From the NCBI RefSeq assembly GCF_947568225.1, contig NZ_CANOOQ010000001.1, forward strand, positions 1,240,001 through 1,304,000: a DNA stretch of 64,000 bases, given 5' to 3'. The translations under genes were made by a program, and so were the position numbers. Shown here in pieces: positions 7,966 through 15,631 of this stretch (the first letter of the stretch is position 1; each line of letters begins with the position of its first letter). Source of the stretch: Faecalispora anaeroviscerum (lineage in GTDB: Bacteria; Bacillota; Clostridia; Oscillospirales; Acutalibacteraceae). A model generated the notes under the pieces. The model had not been told where the DNA came from and did not search any database. It saw nothing but the letters and a program-made list of their open reading frames with translations.

Positions 7966-8625
7966 ATGCGCAGCCCGGCCTGTAAATACCACCAGCCCGG
8001 ATTCTGGGAATGGACCCTCGGGAAGCAGGACGTGTGGAACAACCTGTTTGTGCCACCAGAACAGCTCGAGCAACCCGTTTTTGTCAACGCCTGCGTTGCG
8101 GATGAGCGGCGCTTTTTGCTCGACAGCAACTGGGCCTGCTACCCGGACACCGAATCTGTATTGGGCTTTGTGCAGTACATTTTTCTCCCCACCGTGTTTT
8201 ACTATGTACTTCACCCTGAAAACGACCGCCTGATGGTACCGATTCAGTCCACGGCAGAGCTTTTGGAAATGGTTCAAAAAACCGATTCTCCCCACCGCCT
8301 TGCGATGAGCGGTTTTGTTTTCGAGCTGAGCGCTGTGTGGCAGCGCACTGGCAAAGAGCGAGAAACTGCTCTTCATCTCTTTTGCAGCCGGTTTAACCGG
8401 TACTGGCGGCGCGAGGATTTTCAGCTGAGCCTAAATATCTTTTCCCGCGCAGAGGAAGTCGCTTCTTATTTAAGAGAACAGGTCTGGTGTGAAGAGCTGT
8501 TTGAGGAAGAATTCGGTTATTCCTATGAGCAACTGGACGAATTGTGCGCCCGGTTTGAAACAGAACCGTTCGCAAAGCACTTACTGCTGAACTGGCTGAA
8601 CGCCCGGGTCGGCAGCCTCACTTAA
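7966..8625 (+). CDS. Hypothetical protein (219 aa) downstream of rpsD
   Basis: I do not recognise this protein. It starts 5 bases after the rpsD stop, with GAGGTAACGG (overlapping the rpsD end) as ribosome-binding site, so it is co-transcribed with rpsD. It is soluble and rich in aromatic residues, with no signal peptide or membrane segment, and its C-terminal half is helical and acidic. A perfect 19-bp terminator follows. Co-transcription with a ribosomal protein hints at a stress or translation role, but nothing in the sequence shows it. Confidence 0.7.
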   Translation: MRSPACKYHQPGFWEWTLGKQDVWNNLFVPPEQLEQPVFVNACVADERRFLLDSNWACYPDTESVLGFVQYIFLPTVFYYVLHPENDRLMVPIQSTAELLEMVQKTDSPHRLAMSGFVFELSAVWQRTGKERETALHLFCSRFNRYWRREDFQLSLNIFSRAEEVASYLREQVWCEELFEEEFGYSYEQLDELCARFETEPFAKHLLLNWLNARVGSLT

Positions 8626-8658
8626 CTCTGCATTCGCCTTCATGTCGATAAAAAGCTG

Positions 8659-8700
8659 AAAGACACTGCCCGGCAGGGGAACCTGCCGGGCAGTGTCTTT
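8659..8700 (+). terminator. Intrinsic terminator after the rpsD operon
   Basis: A perfect 19-bp stem beginning AAAGACACTGCCC has a 4-nt loop (GGAA). The T-tract is short (TTT), but the stem is very stable. Confidence 0.8.
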
Positions 8701-8724
8701 ATGAGTCGGTTTCAGGAAAAGAGA

Positions 8725-9045
8725 TCAGTTTTTCTTTTCCTTTGTGCTCTGAAAAAGCTGTTCCGCTTTTTGTTTCAGCCAGTGGAATGCATCTATTGTC
8801 AAATATCCTGACAGCTCAAAGCTGGAATAATAAGGCTTCTCAGGTTGCCCTGATACGCGCCGGTTCTTTTGCTTTCGCTGATTCCACAACCAACGCCAAG
8901 AAAAATCCAGAAGCGTTACCAACAGCACGGCAACCACCACCGCTACAACAGACGTGTCATCAATCCAATTGACCCATCGCAGAATTCCAAGAATCAGCGC
9001 CACCAACACGATAGAACTGAAAAATCCAATCAGCTTTACTTTCAT
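8725..9045 (-). CDS. Small membrane protein of unknown function (106 aa)
   Basis: The protein begins MKVKLIGFFSSIVLVALIL and has two hydrophobic segments (about residues 5-22 and 32-50), then a basic stretch (NQRKQKNRR) and a charged C-terminal tail. I chose the ATG at 9043-9045 because GGAGGCGGCTG lies directly upstream; the longer in-frame ORF has no such site. No family is recognised. It sits downstream of the SMR exporter on the same strand, 95 bases away, and may be co-transcribed. Confidence 0.6.
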   Translation of the reverse strand: MKVKLIGFFSSIVLVALILGILRWVNWIDDTSVVAVVVAVLLVTLLDFSWRWLWNQRKQKNRRVSGQPEKPYYSSFELSGYLTIDAFHWLKQKAEQLFQSTKEKKN

Positions 9046-9139
9046 AATCAGCCGCCTCCACAAAAAATTCTTCAATCGAGGAATCATCACAATTGTTGAT
9101 CTGACCATCCGTCTTTCTTGTACTGGCAGTACCGTCCCT

Positions 9140-9460
9140 TTAAGAAGGCGATAAAACCTTCAGCCCCACTACCCCGCCGATGATCATCATGACGCAGAGA
9201 ACCTGCGGCAGTGTAATTGCCTCCCGGAACCAAACCACACTGAAAATCAGTGTTCCAGCCGTACCGATCCCCGTCCAGATGGCATAGGCCGTACCAATCG
9301 GCAGCTCCTTCAGCGACAGCGACAAAAAATACATGCTGGCAATCAGCCCCACAATCGTTACCGCACTGGGAGCTAATTTGCTGAAGTTTTCAGACATCTT
9401 CAGCCCAACTGCCCAAACCACCTCAAATAATCCCGCAACCAGTAAAAAGACCCATTGCAC
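9140..9460 (-). CDS. SMR-family guanidinium exporter (Gdx/SugE type)
   Basis: This 106-residue, four-helix small multidrug resistance protein has the SugE/Gdx features: MQWVFLLVAGLFEVVWAVGLK with the essential membrane glutamate at residue 13, and the GIGTAGT motif in helix 3. Gdx proteins exchange guanidinium for protons across the membrane. The GTG start at 9458-9460 follows AAAGGAG. The leader carries a guanidine-I riboswitch, which supports guanidinium as the true substrate instead of quaternary ammonium drugs. Confidence 0.9.
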   Translation of the reverse strand: MQWVFLLVAGLFEVVWAVGLKMSENFSKLAPSAVTIVGLIASMYFLSLSLKELPIGTAYAIWTGIGTAGTLIFSVVWFREAITLPQVLCVMMIIGGVVGLKVLSPS

Positions 9461-9489
9461 GCTTACTACAACTCCTTTTTGATTGATAC

Positions 9490-9605
9490 AAAAAAATGCC
9501 CGGAAAATCTCAAAGACCTCCCGGGTTGCATTCTTCCGTGAACACAATATTCTATGTGTTCTATCCTGGTCCAGCCCGGCCAATGCCGCAAAACCTACCA
9601 AGTGC
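9490..9605 (-). ncRNA. Guanidine-I (ykkC) riboswitch
   Basis: On the minus strand the leader shows GGGCTGGACCAGGAT, a closed hairpin (GAACACA with TGTGTTC), then ACGGAAGAATGCAACCCGGG. The last element begins a terminator stem (CCCGGGAGG with GATTTTCCGGGC) followed by a T-run. This order matches the ykkC guanidine-I class. Guanidine binding would prevent termination and allow the exporter to be made. Confidence 0.82.
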
Positions 9606-9611
9606 TATTTT

Positions 9612-9640
9612 AGTATATCAAAAAGAATAGTGTATGTCAA
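9612..9640 (-). promoter_or_regulatory. Promoter of the guanidine riboswitch transcript
   Basis: On the minus strand TTGACA (9640-9635) and TATACT (9617-9612) are spaced by exactly 17 bases, placing the RNA start near 9605. Confidence 0.8.
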
Positions 9641-9643
9641 ACA

Positions 9644-10414
9644 TTACATCGGTTGATTTTTTTCGTACAGCATCCGCAGCCCCTCGAGCAGTAGATTGCA
9701 GCTGTAAATGACGTCGCGCCGGCAATACGAAACAATGTCGTGTGACAATCCGCCGGTGGCAATCACCTTGCACTTTATACCAAGCTCTTCCTCAATGCGG
9801 TCGCACATTCCGTCCACCATGGAGGCTTGTCCGTAAATCAGGCCGGAGCGCATGCAGTCCACCGTATTGCTACCGATCACCTTATCCGGCGCTTCCATGC
9901 TGATCGCCGGAAGCTGAGCCGTGCGGGAGGTAAGCGCCTCCATACTGATACCCGCGCCGGGAATAATACAGCCGCCGAGCATGCTCCCGTTCTCGTCAAT
10001 TACAGAAACCGTAGTGGCCGTGCCCATGTCCCAAATGATGATGGGGCCGCCGTACAGCTCAACAGCCGCCACACAGCCCGCCACCAGATCCGCGCCTAAC
10101 GCTTCGGGCGGATTCAGCTTCACATCCAGCCCGGTCACGGTTTTCCCACCGACGACAACAGGTTCTATTTTGGTCAGCTTGCGAATGGCACGGGTAATGT
10201 AGGTGGTCAGCGGCGGTACCACCGAGCCAATGATCGCCCCTGTAATATCCGTTACCTTCACCCCGTAAATATCCAGGATATCGCGCAATTCAATTGCGTA
10301 CTGATCCTCCATCCGGGAACGGTCGGTTGCCATTCGGGACACAAATCGAAGCTTCTTCCCCTCGTAACCACCAATCGTAATATTCGTATTTCCGATATCC
10401 AGCGTTAAGAGCAT
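9644..10414 (-). CDS. coaX: Type III pantothenate kinase
   Basis: This 256-residue ASKHA-fold enzyme phosphorylates pantothenate with ATP, the first step of coenzyme A synthesis. The phosphate-binding motif LDIGNTNITIGG opens the protein. Downstream are the substrate region LGADLVAG, the WDMGTATT stretch with its catalytic aspartate nearby, and GGCIIPGAGISMEAL. The length is normal for CoaX. The ATG follows GGGGGAGGATG. CoaX does not need feedback control by CoA, and its use instead of CoaA is common in Clostridia. Confidence 0.96.
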   Translation of the reverse strand: MLLTLDIGNTNITIGGYEGKKLRFVSRMATDRSRMEDQYAIELRDILDIYGVKVTDITGAIIGSVVPPLTTYITRAIRKLTKIEPVVVGGKTVTGLDVKLNPPEALGADLVAGCVAAVELYGGPIIIWDMGTATTVSVIDENGSMLGGCIIPGAGISMEALTSRTAQLPAISMEAPDKVIGSNTVDCMRSGLIYGQASMVDGMCDRIEEELGIKCKVIATGGLSHDIVSYCRRDVIYSCNLLLEGLRMLYEKNQPM

Positions 10415-10648
10415 AAGTGCATCCTCCCCCGATTTTTCACGAGAGTTATTATACCCAAATCCGACAGTTTACGCAATACCTAAAACTGCTGTCATCCGGC
10501 ATTCCAGCTGTTTTTTCCCGAAAAGTGCCTTCTTCTGCGTCCTATATTCCTTGTCGGAATCAAGAACGCCGGAACGGAGCGTGTTCTGCCGAAACACATT
10601 CCCCTCTGTGGTGGACTTTTCTCTATGAAATGTATATTTATAATACTC

Positions 10649-11170
10649 TCATAAAAAGAGAATTCGAACCGCCCACACCGATGCGATATACCCGACCAGA
10701 TCCGCCGTAAGGGCCGCGGGAATCGTATGTCGGGTCCTTTTGATCCCGACCGCACCGAAATACACGGCGATGGCGTAAAAGGTAGTTTCTGTTGAGCCGT
10801 TCAGCACAGAGGCCACTCGCCCAATAAAGCTATCCGGTCCGTAATCTCGGAACAACTGCAGCAGCAGCGCATTTGACCCACTGCCGGAAACGGGACGCAT
10901 CAGCGCCAGCGGCATCACCTCTGGCGGCAGGCCGAGAGCCAGCGCCGCCGGCCGCAGAAAGGACGAGACCAGATCGAGCGCACCGGACGCACTGAGCATA
11001 TTCACCGCCAGAATCAGCCCGACTAAAGACGGCAGTATCTCAAAGCACGAGAGAGCGCCTTCTCTGGCACCGCTGACAAACACATCAAACACCGGCACCT
11101 TCCGGACAAAGCCGAACACCAGAATAAAAAAAATTGTGGCCGGTACCACCACGCTACCTATATCAGCCAC
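10649..11170 (-). CDS. spmB: Spore maturation protein B
   Basis: This 173-residue membrane protein has the SpmB nucleoside-recognition (Gate) domain, with VPVFDVFVSGAREGA near the N-terminus and the PVSGSGSNALLLQLF loop. In Bacillus subtilis SpmA and SpmB act together in spore core dehydration and heat resistance. I set a GTG start at 11168-11170, overlapping the spmA stop by a few bases and preceded by AAGGCGGGA. The longer upstream frame is only an extension through spmA. The arrangement implies translational coupling. Confidence 0.92.
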   Translation of the reverse strand: MADIGSVVVPATIFFILVFGFVRKVPVFDVFVSGAREGALSCFEILPSLVGLILAVNMLSASGALDLVSSFLRPAALALGLPPEVMPLALMRPVSGSGSNALLLQLFRDYGPDSFIGRVASVLNGSTETTFYAIAVYFGAVGIKRTRHTIPAALTADLVGYIASVWAVRILFL

Positions 11171-11750
11171 GTCTGTCTTCCCGCCTTTCCAGCAATTTGG
11201 CGGCCAAAATTCCCAGCCCCAGCGATACAATGGAAGCCAGCCATACAGCGGGCACAATATCGAAGGGCTGAGCGGAGCCGTACTGCGCGCGCAGCGTTCC
11301 CATAAAGGTGGGAACCAGCTGGATTGACGCCGTATTAATGACCACAAACATGACCATGTTATTGTCGGCCTCCTCCCGCCTGCTGCTTACCCGGCTCATC
11401 TCTTTCATGGCGGCGATCCCCAGTGGCGTGGCCGCATTGCCCAATCCCAACAGATTGGCCGTTATGTTCATGCAGATTGCCTTCATTGCGGCGCTGTCCT
11501 TCGGGTATTTGGGGAACAGCAGCTTCATCACCGGGTAAAACATCCGGCTAAGCAGCTTTGTCAGCCCGCCGGCATCCGCAATTTTCATCAAACCCGTCCA
11601 TACGCACATCATGCCCAGCAAAACAATGACCAGCTGAACTGCGCTCGCCGCACCGGAGAGCACAGCATCCGAAAGCGCTGGCAGCCGCCCGGTCAGCAGA
11701 GCGCAGACACAGCTGAACAGAATCATCCCAGCCCAAATATAATTCATCAT
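11163..11750 (-). CDS. spmA: Spore maturation protein A
   Basis: This 195-residue polytopic membrane protein has the SpmA Gate domain; diagnostic stretches are ANLLGLGNAATPLGIAAMKEM and VVINTASIQLVPTFMGTLRA (each seen in the spore maturation family). It works with SpmB in spore core dehydration. Two adjacent ATG codons are possible starts; GTGAAGAAAT precedes them. Its presence, with spmB and spoIIID, is the main evidence that the organism forms endospores. Confidence 0.93.
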   Translation of the reverse strand: MMNYIWAGMILFSCVCALLTGRLPALSDAVLSGAASAVQLVIVLLGMMCVWTGLMKIADAGGLTKLLSRMFYPVMKLLFPKYPKDSAAMKAICMNITANLLGLGNAATPLGIAAMKEMSRVSSRREEADNNMVMFVVINTASIQLVPTFMGTLRAQYGSAQPFDIVPAVWLASIVSLGLGILAAKLLERREDRRG

Positions 11751-11898
11751 ATTTCTTCACCCGTACATACATATGTAAAATTTTCCAATTGCATACCCAA
11801 ATGCTTTTTTATGGAAAAGCATTACAAGTTATTCAAAATTTAAGATTATATGCACAAATTTGTTTAGTAAAATTAAAGAATTATTCACTGTTTATTGA

Positions 11899-11927
11899 TT
11901 GACACAAATGCCAAAAAAAGGTATTAT
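11899..11927 (+). promoter_or_regulatory. Sigma-A-type promoter of the AbrB-like gene
   Basis: TTGACA (11899-11904) and TATTAT (11922-11927) are 17 bases apart, with an A-rich upstream region. Confidence 0.75.
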
Positions 11928-11992
11928 AAACTCGCAATATCATGTTATCGGGAATTGATATAGGCAATTGGCTATGATTAGGAGGAACCATC

Positions 11993-12259
11993 ATGAAATC
12001 TACGGGGATTGTTCGGCCGGTCGATATGTTCGGGCGTATCGTTCTGCCAAAGGAGCTTAGATCCACACTCAACATCACAGAAAAAGATTCTTTAGAAATT
12101 TTCGTGGAAGAATCCGCGATTATACTAAAGAAGTATCAGCCTTCTTGTGTATTCTGCGGGAGTATGGATCGCATTTCAAAGTACAAAGACCATAATGTGT
12201 GTCACAAATGTATGGAACGATTAGCGAAACGTCTCGACGAAGAAGAAGAATCTGATTAA
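11993..12259 (+). CDS. AbrB-family transition-state regulator with C-terminal zinc knuckle
   Basis: The first half (residues 1-48) is an AbrB/SpoVT swapped-hairpin DNA-binding domain: STGIVRPVDMFGRIVLPKEL, then LEIFVEE. The second half carries two CxxC pairs (Cys52/Cys55 and Cys70/Cys73) that could bind zinc. AbrB-type proteins repress stationary-phase and sporulation genes in growing cells. At 88 residues the length is usual. AGGAGG lies ahead of the ATG, and a strong promoter precedes it. Target genes are unknown; spmA-spmB diverge from it but are not proven targets. Confidence 0.88.
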   Translation: MKSTGIVRPVDMFGRIVLPKELRSTLNITEKDSLEIFVEESAIILKKYQPSCVFCGSMDRISKYKDHNVCHKCMERLAKRLDEEEESD

Positions 12260-12280
12260 GTGCATCCGTTCTCTATTGCA

Positions 12281-12316
12281 AAAATCCTCCGGTGTTCTTC
12301 ATTTGGAGGATTTTTT
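12281..12316 (+). terminator. Intrinsic terminator after the AbrB-like gene
   Basis: AAAATCCTCC pairs with GGAGGATTTT, followed by further Ts. Confidence 0.8.
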
Positions 12317-12504
12317 CAACTCTTGATTCTGTTTCCTGCAACAGTACCGCCAAACAGTAATTTTCTTTTACCGGATTTGTCCTCTGTTGCTCCTTCACGC
12401 GTGGATATGAGTAGTTGGACAGGCTCCATGCACCGCTGCCTGACAATCTATGCGATTCCACAGATACGCATTTGTTCTTGTTTCTTTCGCTGAGAATGAT
12501 TTGC

Positions 12505-12533
12505 TTGACTTTTACGATTGCACTCAGTATAAT
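12505..12533 (+). promoter_or_regulatory. Promoter of the Mn riboswitch transcript
   Basis: TTGACT (12505-12510) and TATAAT (12528-12533) are separated by 17 bases. The RNA would begin near 12540. The stretch 12317-12504 before it holds no gene I can support. Confidence 0.75.
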
Positions 12534-12551
12534 GAGAAAACAATTGAAAAT

Positions 12552-12727
12552 CCATGAGGGAGTAGTTTGCATACTTTTGTGTATGCGGCAAGTCAACATA
12601 ATGACTTTATAGGTCTGGCTTGCCTTAATTAACGAGACTCATGTATAACTTTATTAGCTATACATGATTCCTTCTCTATTTTGTGTTTATCAACCCAAGT
12701 ATAGCTGAAAAGTTATACTTGGGTTTT
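12552..12727 (+). ncRNA. yybP-ykoY manganese riboswitch with terminator platform
   Basis: The 5' strand CATGAGGGAGTAG (from 12553) matches the yybP-ykoY loop GGGGAGUAG. Its partner is AACGAGACTCATG (12631-12643), so CATGAG pairs with CTCATG. GGCAAG pairs with CTTGCC as the second arm. The 3' strand overlaps an alternative hairpin, CATGTATA with TATACATG, and is followed by a terminator, ACCCAAGTATA with TATACTTGGGT plus TTTTT (12693-12727). Mn2+ binding should favour read-through. Confidence 0.88.
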
Positions 12728-12763
12728 TCTTTTGTAATTCTTATTACAAACGGAGGAAGTAGA

Positions 12764-13492
12764 ATGGGAATCACAGCCTTAGTCTTCTCACTGGGCGCAG
12801 TCGTTTTAGCCGAAATGGGAGACAAAACACAACTTTTGGCAATGGCTTTTGCAGCGAAATACAAAGCCAGCAAGGTCATGATGGGTGTCTTTTTGGCCAC
12901 GATTTTGAATCATGCGCTGGCAGTGGTGGTCGGCCATATGCTGACGCGCTTTGACACGATTCAAGTATGGATTCAGGGAATTGCCGCACTGTCGTTTCTC
13001 TTTTTCGGGTTATGGACAATTCGAGGGGACAAGCTGGAAGGAGAAGAGAACAGAACCACAAAGTTCGGAGCCGTGCTCACTGTGGCCATCGCGTTTTTCA
13101 TTGCGGAAATGGGCGACAAAACCCAGTTGACCACAGTAGCCCTCGCGGCGAAATTCCCCACGAATCCACTCTGGATTCTTTCCGGTACCACTCTGGGTAT
13201 GCTGATTGCCGACGGCGTCGGAATCATTGTCGGCGTTGTGCTGTGTAAGAAAATCCCGGAACGAACTGTAAAACTGATTTCGGCCGCAGTATTCATTTTC
13301 TTCGGCTTTCTGGGCAGCTATCAGGTCATGAGAAATGATCTGGGCCTGAGTACCGATATCATCATGTTAACAATGACCGTTCTTTATGCTTTGACCGCCG
13401 CCGCAACTATTTATTTGCTGAAGAAAGAAAAAGGCCAAGAGACAACAGAATCCGTTCCCCCCGCGTGCTGTCCGATCAAAAAAGAGATTTAA
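12764..13492 (+). CDS. GDT1/UPF0016-family manganese exporter
   Basis: This 242-residue membrane protein contains the two inverted-repeat signatures of the family, AEMGDKTQLLAMAFAAKY (Glu17) and AEMGDKTQLTTVALAAKF (Glu115), each in a hydrophobic segment. Family members (MneA, MneP-like, TMEM165) move Mn2+ or Ca2+ out of the cytoplasm. The Mn-type riboswitch upstream supports Mn2+ as substrate. The ATG at 12764 follows CGGAGGAAG; the longer in-frame ORF would start inside the terminator. The tail contains an ACCP cysteine pair of unknown use. Confidence 0.9.
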   Translation: MGITALVFSLGAVVLAEMGDKTQLLAMAFAAKYKASKVMMGVFLATILNHALAVVVGHMLTRFDTIQVWIQGIAALSFLFFGLWTIRGDKLEGEENRTTKFGAVLTVAIAFFIAEMGDKTQLTTVALAAKFPTNPLWILSGTTLGMLIADGVGIIVGVVLCKKIPERTVKLISAAVFIFFGFLGSYQVMRNDLGLSTDIIMLTMTVLYALTAAATIYLLKKEKGQETTESVPPACCPIKKEI

Positions 13493-13499
13493 AATGAAA

Positions 13500-13540
13500 C
13501 AGAAGCTCGGCAGGATGACTGCCGAGCTTCTGTTTTTTTT
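13500..13540 (+). terminator. Intrinsic terminator after the Mn exporter gene
   Basis: CAGAAGCTCGGCA pairs perfectly with TGCCGAGCTTCTG, followed by eight Ts. The remaining 290 bases before the next gene contain nothing I can support. Confidence 0.92.
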
Positions 13541-13832
13541 AGATGAATTTAAGTCTTTGATCATCCGCTCCCCCCGCGTCCTAACCTGATCCATGTGCTT
13601 GCGGTAGCCGGTTTTAGCTTTTACGAGGCGCAGCACTACCTCAAAAACAGGATGCAGCGCCAATTCTTTTAGCGATTTGTTGAAAATTGCTTTTAGGGTT
13701 ATTGATTTTTGTCGTTTAAGCTGTTATTCTGAAAGCATATTCATTGGTTCCGAGCGCACACAATCGGTTCCAAAGCAGTGTTGGCCGGTTTTGTTCCCAG
13801 TGCGGAATACCGGAGCAAGGAGGATCGATTGG

Positions 13833-14555
13833 ATGGAGAAGAGCGAACTGTCTGAATGGAATTGTGAGGCTCCGGCCCGCGGGCAGCTTGAACTGCTGGC
13901 AGAACCGTCATATCGCGCGTTCAGCGAAAAGCTCCTACCCGGAACCTCCTGCATTCTAGGGGTTCGGCTCCCAACACTGCGGCGGCTGGCAAAACAGATT
14001 GCAAAAGGAGATTGGCGCGGCTATCTCGCGCAGGCCTGCGACGACACTTTTGAAGAAATTATGCTTCAGGGACTTGTTCTTGGGTGTGCAAAGGCAGAAT
14101 CCGCAGAACTGCTGGATCGCACTGCTAATTTCATCCCTAAAATTGACAACTGGTCTGTATGCGACAGCTTTTGCGCCGGATTTCGTCTGGCTAAGCGCGA
14201 ACCGACAACAGTTTGGAATTTTCTAGTGCCCTATCTGGAATCTGGCCGGGAATTTGACTGCCGTTTCGGCGTGGTGATGCTGCTGGATCATTATTGCTGT
14301 GCGGAATATCTGGAACGCACGCTGCTTCGGCTGGCACAGGTTCATGCACAAGGGTATTATGCTAAAATGGCGGCTGCATGGGCAATTTCAGAGTGCTTCG
14401 CAAAAGATCCGTTTCAAACGCTCGCATACTTAGAGCAGCCAACCTGGGATGACTTCATTCACAACAAAGCGATCCAGAAAATCACGGAATCCCTTCGGGT
14501 TCCAGACGATTTAAAGGCTTTGGCCCGCAGCCTCAAGCGAACCGCGCCGGCTTGA
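13833..14555 (+). CDS. DNA alkylation repair protein, AlkD-like
   Basis: This 240-residue, all-helical protein matches the DNA_alkylation (AlkD/HEAT-like) family: LGVRLPTLRRLAKQIAKGD, WSVCDSFCAGF, and ECFAKDPFQT near the end. AlkD-type glycosylases remove alkylated purines from DNA. The family also has close relatives with changed activity, so catalysis is inferred. CAAGGAGG precedes the ATG at 13833, which is why the longer reading frame from 13677 is not used. A weak hairpin at 14586-14609 without a T-tract follows. Confidence 0.82.
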   Translation: MEKSELSEWNCEAPARGQLELLAEPSYRAFSEKLLPGTSCILGVRLPTLRRLAKQIAKGDWRGYLAQACDDTFEEIMLQGLVLGCAKAESAELLDRTANFIPKIDNWSVCDSFCAGFRLAKREPTTVWNFLVPYLESGREFDCRFGVVMLLDHYCCAEYLERTLLRLAQVHAQGYYAKMAAAWAISECFAKDPFQTLAYLEQPTWDDFIHNKAIQKITESLRVPDDLKALARSLKRTAPA

Positions 14556-14659
14556 ACGAAAACACCCGCTCACCCTGCGGCACGCTTTGGCGATGGCCGG
14601 TTCGCCAAAATCACGTCGTTTTCTGAAAATACGAATCAAAAGGGCAAAGGAGGTTTATT

Positions 14660-15487
14660 ATGGAACCGCAGTTAGATCTGGCGATTGATTGTACCTATGC
14701 TGATTCCGACACGCCGATTCAGCAGCTATACTTCAATGTATACCGTCAGATTTATATCAAACACGGAAAAATTCGATTGACTGTAAATGGAGCAAATTAT
14801 ATTATTCCTGCGGGACATATGTTCTTTTTCAGCAATTTGGATGAGTGCTCACTAGAGGTGCTGGAAGCGCCGTATCAACGGTATTTGGTAACGATTCAGC
14901 CTCTGAAGATTCATAACATTCTGTACGACAGCCCCTTGATGTCTGTTTTTCAGCACCATTCCTCTGAGAGCTTCCCCACCTTCGATCTAACCGATTGTCA
15001 GGAGGAAGCGGAAACTCTGTTTGAGGGAATGACACGGGAAAGTGCGCGCTTTCGCCCTTACCGCGGCGACTACATGGTATCGTTTCTGCAGCAGTCTTTG
15101 ATTTTGGCCTACCGCCGCTCCGCCGGCCAGTTTGCCTCATATGACGGACGGCATTCTTCCCATATTTACGAAGTGAAAAAATACTTGGAAGAGCATTGCC
15201 TGGAGGATATTCAGATCAAGGAGCTGGCAGAACAGTTCTATATCAGTGTTTATTATCTGTCGCACAGCTTTAAAAGCATGACCGGATACAGTCCCAAGCA
15301 ATTTTTGCTGATGAACCGCCTGTCCTATGCCAAGGATCTGCTGTGGAACACGAAAAAGCCGATCGCCCAAATTGCAGTGGAATGCGGATTCGGAAACGCT
15401 AACAATTTTATCCGTGCGTTTAAAAAGCATACGGGAGCCGCGCCCGGTAAATTCCGTTCCTCCACCACCTCCAACAATCAGTTGTAA
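14660..15487 (+). CDS. AraC-family transcriptional regulator
   Basis: This 275-residue protein has an N-terminal cupin-like sensor region (about 20-100) and a C-terminal double helix-turn-helix (about 170-268) with IKELAEQFYISVYYLSHSFK and IAQIAVECGFGNANNFIRAF. Such regulators usually activate genes for carbohydrate use or stress. AAAGGAGG precedes the ATG. It is monocistronic and ends at a strong terminator. No neighbouring gene suggests the ligand. Confidence 0.92.
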   Translation: MEPQLDLAIDCTYADSDTPIQQLYFNVYRQIYIKHGKIRLTVNGANYIIPAGHMFFFSNLDECSLEVLEAPYQRYLVTIQPLKIHNILYDSPLMSVFQHHSSESFPTFDLTDCQEEAETLFEGMTRESARFRPYRGDYMVSFLQQSLILAYRRSAGQFASYDGRHSSHIYEVKKYLEEHCLEDIQIKELAEQFYISVYYLSHSFKSMTGYSPKQFLLMNRLSYAKDLLWNTKKPIAQIAVECGFGNANNFIRAFKKHTGAAPGKFRSSTTSNNQL

Positions 15488-15552
15488 ACGAAAAATTCTG
15501 TTTCATTCACGCCCCACTTGGGCTGGCTTTACGGTTCATACAAAAATGAGAA

Positions 15553-15590
15553 ATGCGCTTTGAATTCTTCATTCAAAGCGCATCTTTTTT
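15553..15590 (+). terminator. Intrinsic terminator after the AraC-type gene
   Basis: ATGCGCTTTGAAT pairs perfectly with ATTCAAAGCGCAT around a 5-nt loop, followed by CTTTTTT. Confidence 0.92.
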
Positions 15591-15631
15591 ATTTTCTGTG
15601 CAATAGAGCAGCCTGACCAGCCGGCCGCATA

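Noticed and set aside
13560..13832. Minus-strand frame ending near 13663 after the Mn exporter
   Set aside because: No ribosome-binding site and no family match; it runs through the terminator of the neighbouring gene.
14586..14609. Terminator for the AlkD-like gene (TTTGGCGA with TCGCCAAA)
   Set aside because: The stem is only 8 bp and no T-run follows, so it is mentioned only with the gene.
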